Source of the DNA: an uncultured Clostridium sp.
GTDB taxonomy: Bacteria; Bacillota; Clostridia; Clostridiales; Clostridiaceae
Assembly (NCBI GenBank): GCA_900540255.1
Contig: UQFE01000020.1
Span: forward strand, 1 to 43,423
Length of the DNA: 43,423 nucleotides
Direction: 5' to 3'
The notes beneath the pieces were generated by a model. The model was not told the origin of the DNA. It saw nothing but the letters and a program-made list of their open reading frames with translations, and did no database searches. Position numbers and translations under genes: made by a program. Within the stretch, counting starts at the first letter, position 1; every line of letters starts with the position of its first letter. Of this stretch, positions 39,460 to 43,423 are shown one piece after another.

Positions 39460-41121
39460 TTAATTATTATTACAATCAGTTTTTTCTGGAAGTAATTCAA
39501 TATCTTTTATTGTATCATTATCAATAGGTGGATTATCACCAATAGATTGATTATCTGTAGAAATAATTATATTATTAATTATATCTGAATCAGATTTTAT
39601 AGGGGTTAGTTCAGATACAATATCAGCTTCTACTCTTGGTATAGGAGTATCTGTACTTTCACCTATATCGTAAATAGAAGAGATATTATTATCATCGTTT
39701 TTAGAAATTCTAGGTTTTATGGAAAGTAATTCAAGCTCATCCATATATTCGTCTTTAAATAAATATATAATTAAGAAGAAATTAAAAAAATTCCTATAAC
39801 TATCAAAGGTATTTTTTATATTAGAAAAAGTATCTTTTCGTTTATTATAAGTAACATACTTTGCAAATATAGGAGCACTTCCATTACTATCGGGAGTAGG
39901 AAGGTCTGGCATTCTAAAATAACTTTCATCAACCATGTCCTTAGAGTTTAAGCTAAAACTACGATATCGCTCAAAGTCATCTAGGGTAGGGGCCTCTGGC
40001 CAACTTGTTATAATTCCTGAATTTATTATAAACTTTTTATAAACAGTAGATATCATTTTTTTATATTCAGAAGAATTTCCAATTTTATCATCATATATAA
40101 TAAATGATAAAATATAAAATGTAATATCAAAACATGAATATTTTATTTCTTTCTTTGATGATAGTTTATAAAAAGCTCCTTTATCTTCATCATATAAAGA
40201 ATATAATCTATTAATTATTTCAGTAGATTTATCTAAGAAAGTAATTATTTTTGTATGTTCGTAGGATAAGGTTAAAACTAATGAGCATAAAGAAGCTGTA
40301 TCTAATGAATCAACATAATAATCTTTTTCATCAAACTTACTCATGGAATAATCAGCTAAGTCTGTTATTAAATCTCTAATTTCATCATCTTTTTTATAAT
40401 CGTATAAGATGTTTAATGATAATAATACTTTACAAATTTCATCAAGAGAACATTCATATAATTTATCTTTAAAATCACAAAACATCTTTAAAATTTGTGA
40501 TGCAAATTCAGCATATGTAGCTGAAATATCATCTTTAGGATTTTTAACAGAGAAAATGTAATAAGCAATCATCATAAATGCTTGGTCTGAAAATTTAAAT
40601 TTATTATCTTTATCAACTAAATTGAAATTTTTAGAGTTATTTTCAAGTAAATTTTTTTTATCTATAAATACACCTTCTCCATTTCTTAAATTAGAAGAGT
40701 AAAACTTCAATTGCTCTTTTGCTAAAGTGTTATATACGGTGTATAAATCATAATTGTTACTATCTATGTTTTCAAAACTTCTATAATAATCTAATAATTC
40801 TAATAAACATAAAGTCATTAATGCGTTAGTACTAGGGTTAATTTCTTTTTTAAAAGTATCTTCATCAAATCCATTAGAATTTTTGCTATGAATAAAGTTA
40901 GAAGATGATTTTCTATAAACACATAATAGTGGAGAAAAATTACTATTTGTGCTAATATCAATGGAGGAAGATGATTTATTCTTTCTTATTTTAGAAACTA
41001 AACCACATTTAGATTGTAGTACTATAGTTTTTACTGCTTCTTTAGATAAATAGAAAAGTTGTCCGTTAATTTCCTTTTCAGAAAGGCTATTCATTCTAAA
41101 AAATGGACCAATATATCTCAA
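39460..41121 (-). CDS. Unrecognised clostridial protein, helix-rich, 553 residues
   Basis: A minus-strand protein with no signal peptide or membrane helix. It opens with MRYIGPFFRMNSLSEKEINGQLFYLSKE, has repeated helix pairs with aromatic/Leu faces (NALMTLCLLELLDYYRSF, LDEICKVLLSLNILYDYK, TASLCSLVLTLSYEH) and ends in an acidic, low-complexity tail (about 480-553). The middle recalls alpha/alpha-toroid folds, but I cannot name a family. The start is taken as TTG at 41121, nine nucleotides after GAGG; the GTG at 41130 overlaps that site. It is divergent from rph across about 130 nt. Confidence 0.75.
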   Translation of the reverse strand: MRYIGPFFRMNSLSEKEINGQLFYLSKEAVKTIVLQSKCGLVSKIRKNKSSSSIDISTNSNFSPLLCVYRKSSSNFIHSKNSNGFDEDTFKKEINPSTNALMTLCLLELLDYYRSFENIDSNNYDLYTVYNTLAKEQLKFYSSNLRNGEGVFIDKKNLLENNSKNFNLVDKDNKFKFSDQAFMMIAYYIFSVKNPKDDISATYAEFASQILKMFCDFKDKLYECSLDEICKVLLSLNILYDYKKDDEIRDLITDLADYSMSKFDEKDYYVDSLDTASLCSLVLTLSYEHTKIITFLDKSTEIINRLYSLYDEDKGAFYKLSSKKEIKYSCFDITFYILSFIIYDDKIGNSSEYKKMISTVYKKFIINSGIITSWPEAPTLDDFERYRSFSLNSKDMVDESYFRMPDLPTPDSNGSAPIFAKYVTYNKRKDTFSNIKNTFDSYRNFFNFFLIIYLFKDEYMDELELLSIKPRISKNDDNNISSIYDIGESTDTPIPRVEADIVSELTPIKSDSDIINNIIISTDNQSIGDNPPIDNDTIKDIELLPEKTDCNNN

Positions 41122-41250
41122 ATTCTTCACCTCTTAATTAATCCTTATTTAATATTATGAGTTTAAGAAGAATTTGTTGCATTATTTTTTTAAAAAGGAG
41201 AAATTTATAATATATAGCGAGTAAAAATTAATTATATGGAGGAGTATTTA

Positions 41251-42000
41251 ATGAGAAGTGGAACAAGAAGAAATGATCAAGTAAGAAATGCAAAAATAAC
41301 TAGAAACTATATAAAACATGCAGAGGGATCTGTTCTTATAGAGGTTGGAGATACAAAGGTAATTTGTACAGCATCAATAGAAGATAAAGTACCTCCTTTT
41401 TTAAAGGGAAGTGGAGAAGGGTGGATTACAGCAGAATATAATATGCTTCCACGTTCAACAGCAACTAGAAAGCCAAGGGATATATCAAGATTAAAGATTG
41501 ATGGAAGAACTATGGAGATACAAAGGCTTATAGGAAGAGCATTAAGATCTGTAGTTGATTTAAAGGCATTAGGTGAGAAAACTATTTGGATAGATTGTGA
41601 TGTTATACAAGCAGATGGAGGCACAAGAACTACATCTATTTGTGGAGCTTTTGTATCTTTAGTAGATGCAATGAATAAACTTCATAAACAAAAGCCGTTT
41701 AAAGTTTATCCTATTAGAAAATTCCTGTGTGCTACAAGTGTTGGGATTGTTGGGGATGAAAAATTACTTGATTTATGTTATGAAGAGGATTCAAAAGCTA
41801 GAGTAGATATGAATGTTATTGGAACAGATGATGGTGAGTTTGTTGAAATTCAAGGGACTGGTGAAGAAGCTCCATTTAATAGAAGTGAATTAAATGAATT
41901 ATTAGATTTAGCAGAAAAGGGTATAAAACAAATGATTCAGCTACAAAAGGATGCTTTAAAAATGGATTCTTTATGGATAGGTACAGGAGAAGATAAATAA
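41251..42000 (+). CDS. rph: Ribonuclease PH
   Basis: This 249-residue phosphorolytic 3'-5' exonuclease trims tRNA 3' ends. The signatures [38 protein letters not shown], the conserved [26 protein letters not shown] and [16 protein letters not shown] are present. The upstream in-frame ATG at 41236 is part of the GGAGGAG ribosome-binding site; ATG 41251 gives the family N terminus. It overlaps transcriptionally with the next gene, one nucleotide away. Confidence 0.97.
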   Translation: MRSGTRRNDQVRNAKITRNYIKHAEGSVLIEVGDTKVICTASIEDKVPPFLKGSGEGWITAEYNMLPRSTATRKPRDISRLKIDGRTMEIQRLIGRALRSVVDLKALGEKTIWIDCDVIQADGGTRTTSICGAFVSLVDAMNKLHKQKPFKVYPIRKFLCATSVGIVGDEKLLDLCYEEDSKARVDMNVIGTDDGEFVEIQGTGEEAPFNRSELNELLDLAEKGIKQMIQLQKDALKMDSLWIGTGEDK

Positions 42001-42001
42001 T

Positions 42002-42613
42002 ATGAAAAAAATTGTTTTAGCTAGTAATAATTCTAAAAAGATTAAAGAAATAAAAGAAATACTTAAAGGGCTTAATTATGAAGTTTTTTCATTAAATGAT
42101 ATGAATATTAACATTGATGTTGAGGAAGATGGAAAGACTTTTGAAGAAAATTCACAAAAAAAGGCTAATGAAATATATAAATATTTAAAAAGTATGGGAG
42201 AACAGGACTTTTTAGTTTTAGCTGATGATTCTGGGTTGGAAGTAGATAGCTTAAATGGTGCACCTGGGGTATATTCTGCAAGATATGCTGGTGAACATGG
42301 AGATGATTATAAAAATAATATTAAGTTATTAGATGAAATGAAGAATTTCAGTGGTAAAGATAGAAATGCAAGGTTTGTTTGTGTAATATCTTTAATTAAT
42401 GAATTTGGTAAAATTAAAGTTGTACGTGGGGAAGTAGAAGGATATATTATTAAAGAATTAAAAAATGAAGGTGGATTTGGATATGATCCATTATTCTTTT
42501 ATGAAGGATTTAATAAAACTTTTGGAGAAGCAACGGCAGAAGAAAAGAATTCTATTTCTCATAGAGGAAATGCATTGAAAAAATTAAAAGATATTTTAAG
42601 TGATAAAATATAA
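42002..42613 (+). CDS. rdgB: XTP/dITP pyrophosphatase (RdgB/HAM1)
   Basis: This 203-residue house-cleaning enzyme hydrolyses dITP, ITP and XTP to monophosphates so that deaminated purines are not incorporated. Motifs: LASNNSKKIKEI at the N terminus, ADDSGLEVDSLNGAPGVYSARYAG, GGFGYDPLFF and SHRGNALKKL. The ATG lies one base after the rph stop, so translation is probably coupled; rph-rdgB is a conserved Firmicute pair. It ends at repeat copy 2. Confidence 0.96.
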   Translation: MKKIVLASNNSKKIKEIKEILKGLNYEVFSLNDMNINIDVEEDGKTFEENSQKKANEIYKYLKSMGEQDFLVLADDSGLEVDSLNGAPGVYSARYAGEHGDDYKNNIKLLDEMKNFSGKDRNARFVCVISLINEFGKIKVVRGEVEGYIIKELKNEGGFGYDPLFFYEGFNKTFGEATAEEKNSISHRGNALKKLKDILSDKI

Positions 42614-42630
42614 ATTTATTATAGTAAATT

Positions 42631-42728
42631 GGGGCTGTCGCACTAAAATTTTTATACACAATATATTGTTTTAAAAAATAAAAATTAATACAATATATTG
42701 TAGTATTTATTCTTAATGCGACATCCCC
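42631..42728. repeat. GGGGCTGTCGCA inverted-repeat element, copy 2 (long form)
   Basis: GGGG-C-TGTCGCA and TGCGACA-T-CCCC are the ends, as in copy 1. Inside are two direct copies of CAATATATTGT (42659-42669 and 42691-42701), 32 nt apart; copy 1 has only one. It lies between rdgB and the phosphodiesterase gene and can act as a terminator. Confidence 0.8.
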
Positions 42729-42777
42729 TGTACTTAAATATGTTGATAAAAATTTATTAATTAAAGGGGTGATTTAT

Positions 42778-43254
42778 ATGCTTATTGCAGTAATAAGTGA
42801 TTCACATGCTAATAGAAGCAGTATAGAGAAGGTTAAAAAGAAAATTAGTAATGCAGATATACTTTTGTTTTTAGGTGATGGTGAAAGAGACTTAGAAGAA
42901 ATTACTGAAGGGTTTAATGGGGAAGTATATGCTGTAAGAGGAAATTGTGATATAAGGGGATTATATCCTGAGGAAAGAGTTATTGAAATACAAGGTAAAA
43001 GGATATTTATGTGTCATGGGCATAGATATGGTGTTAAGTATGGATATAATTCTATTTTTTATAGAGCAAAGGAATTAGATGTAGATATAGTTTTATTTGG
43101 TCATTCACATATTCCAATTATAGAAGAATGTGATGGGATAATATTAATGAATCCAGGAAGTGTTTCTTTAGGTATGAGTAGTCCAAGCAAAACGCTAGGA
43201 TATATTGATTTAATTGAAGATAAAGAACCTATTTTATACATAAAAGAAGTATAA
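42778..43254 (+). CDS. YfcE/MJ0936-family metallophosphoesterase
   Basis: This 158-residue calcineurin-like phosphodiesterase has the metal-binding motifs SDSHAN (Asp8, His10), LGDGERD, RGNCD, CHGHRYG and GHSHIP, the full dinuclear centre. Family members hydrolyse phosphodiesters such as bis-pNPP in vitro; the natural substrate is unclear. ATG 42778, after AAAGGGGTG, is chosen over the GTG at 42769, which is part of that site. It often follows rdgB in clostridia. Confidence 0.92.
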   Translation: MLIAVISDSHANRSSIEKVKKKISNADILLFLGDGERDLEEITEGFNGEVYAVRGNCDIRGLYPEERVIEIQGKRIFMCHGHRYGVKYGYNSIFYRAKELDVDIVLFGHSHIPIIEECDGIILMNPGSVSLGMSSPSKTLGYIDLIEDKEPILYIKEV

Positions 43255-43288
43255 AATAAAAAAAAATAAAAAAATTTAAAAAAAAGTG

Positions 43289-43317
43289 TTGACGGATTTA
43301 AAATCATCATGTAGAAT
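43289..43317 (+). promoter_or_regulatory. Promoter of the tRNA-Pro transcript
   Basis: TTGACG (43289-43294), 17 nt, TAGAAT (43312-43317). The leader to the tRNA can form a short TGTCGCA/TGCGGCA hairpin (43324-43343). Confidence 0.75.
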
Positions 43318-43368
43318 AATCTTTGTCGCAGAGAGGTGCGGCAAGATAAATGAATGCAAGATGATTAT

Positions 43369-43423
43369 CGGGGTGTGGCGCAGATGGGAGCGCGCGTGGT
43401 TTGGGACCATGAGGTCGCAGGTT
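43369..43423 (+). tRNA. tRNA-Pro (anticodon TGG), 5' part
   Basis: CGGGGTGTGGCGCAG begins the acceptor and D-arm. The anticodon stem CGTGG/CCATG closes the loop TTTGGGA with anticodon TGG (43402-43404). The gene is cut by the window edge after GTCGCAGGTT in the T-arm region. Confidence 0.93.

Overview
The window is a chromosomal stretch of a low-GC, AT-rich Firmicute, almost certainly a Clostridium sensu stricto butyrate producer. The evidence is the crt-bcd-etfB-etfA-hbd butyryl-CoA operon, Rex, an [FeFe]-hydrogenase-like protein, guanine riboswitches, a CIRCE-controlled groESL operon and strong SD sequences of the AGGAGG/GGGAGG type. Nearly all genes lie on the plus strand. I see no prophage, intact insertion sequence or CRISPR array. 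The exact species cannot be fixed from the sequence alone.

Layout. 1-3160: an incomplete frame, a long perfect palindrome, and a large membrane-anchored L,D-transpeptidase with an unusual cytoplasmic half. 3200-5441: a guanine riboswitch, xpt and mgtE. 5510-8540: a candidate minus-strand small RNA, then a metal-resistance operon (CadC/SmtB-like repressor with its operator, and a Cd/Zn/Pb P-type ATPase). 8544-8727: a candidate structured RNA with a perfect consensus promoter and its own terminator. 8943-14861: rex, followed by the butyryl-CoA operon with a Rex box just upstream of crt. 14943-19433: a C_GCAxxG_C_C protein, an OGG-type DNA glycosylase, an M28 peptidase lipoprotein and a probable group B [FeFe] hydrogenase. 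19618-21717: groESL under CIRCE. 21827-26207: a prepilin peptidase, then riboswitch-guaB and guaA, separated by a repeat with heptamer-built arms. 26286-29479: a D,D-carboxypeptidase (VanY-like), a DUF6241-like membrane protein and pgi. 29599-32457: a protein with seven triple-tyrosine-type repeats and an RsuA-family pseudouridine synthase. 32527-32652: a candidate C-rich small RNA. 32858-37288: pcrA and ligA. 37292-42728: two copies of a GGGG-CTGTCGCA inverted-repeat element flank a small membrane protein, an orphan oligopeptide-binding-like protein, an unrecognised 553-residue protein, rph and the XTP/dITP pyrophosphatase. The window ends with a YfcE/MJ0936-type phosphodiesterase and the 5' part of a tRNA-Pro(TGG).

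How parts work together. The bcs operon reduces crotonyl-CoA with flavin-based electron bifurcation, and its control by the neighbouring rex gene ties it to NADH/NAD+. xpt and guaB share guanine OFF-switch attenuators, so salvage and de novo guanine synthesis respond to the same ligand. The most interesting material is non-coding: three candidate small or structured RNAs, one of which has a hairpin loop complementary over 13 nt to the nearby xpt aptamer, and another with two UAGCCCC loops suited to pairing with Shine-Dalgarno sequences. All of these RNA calls come from reading promoters, hairpins and U-tracts by eye; no folding or database search was run.
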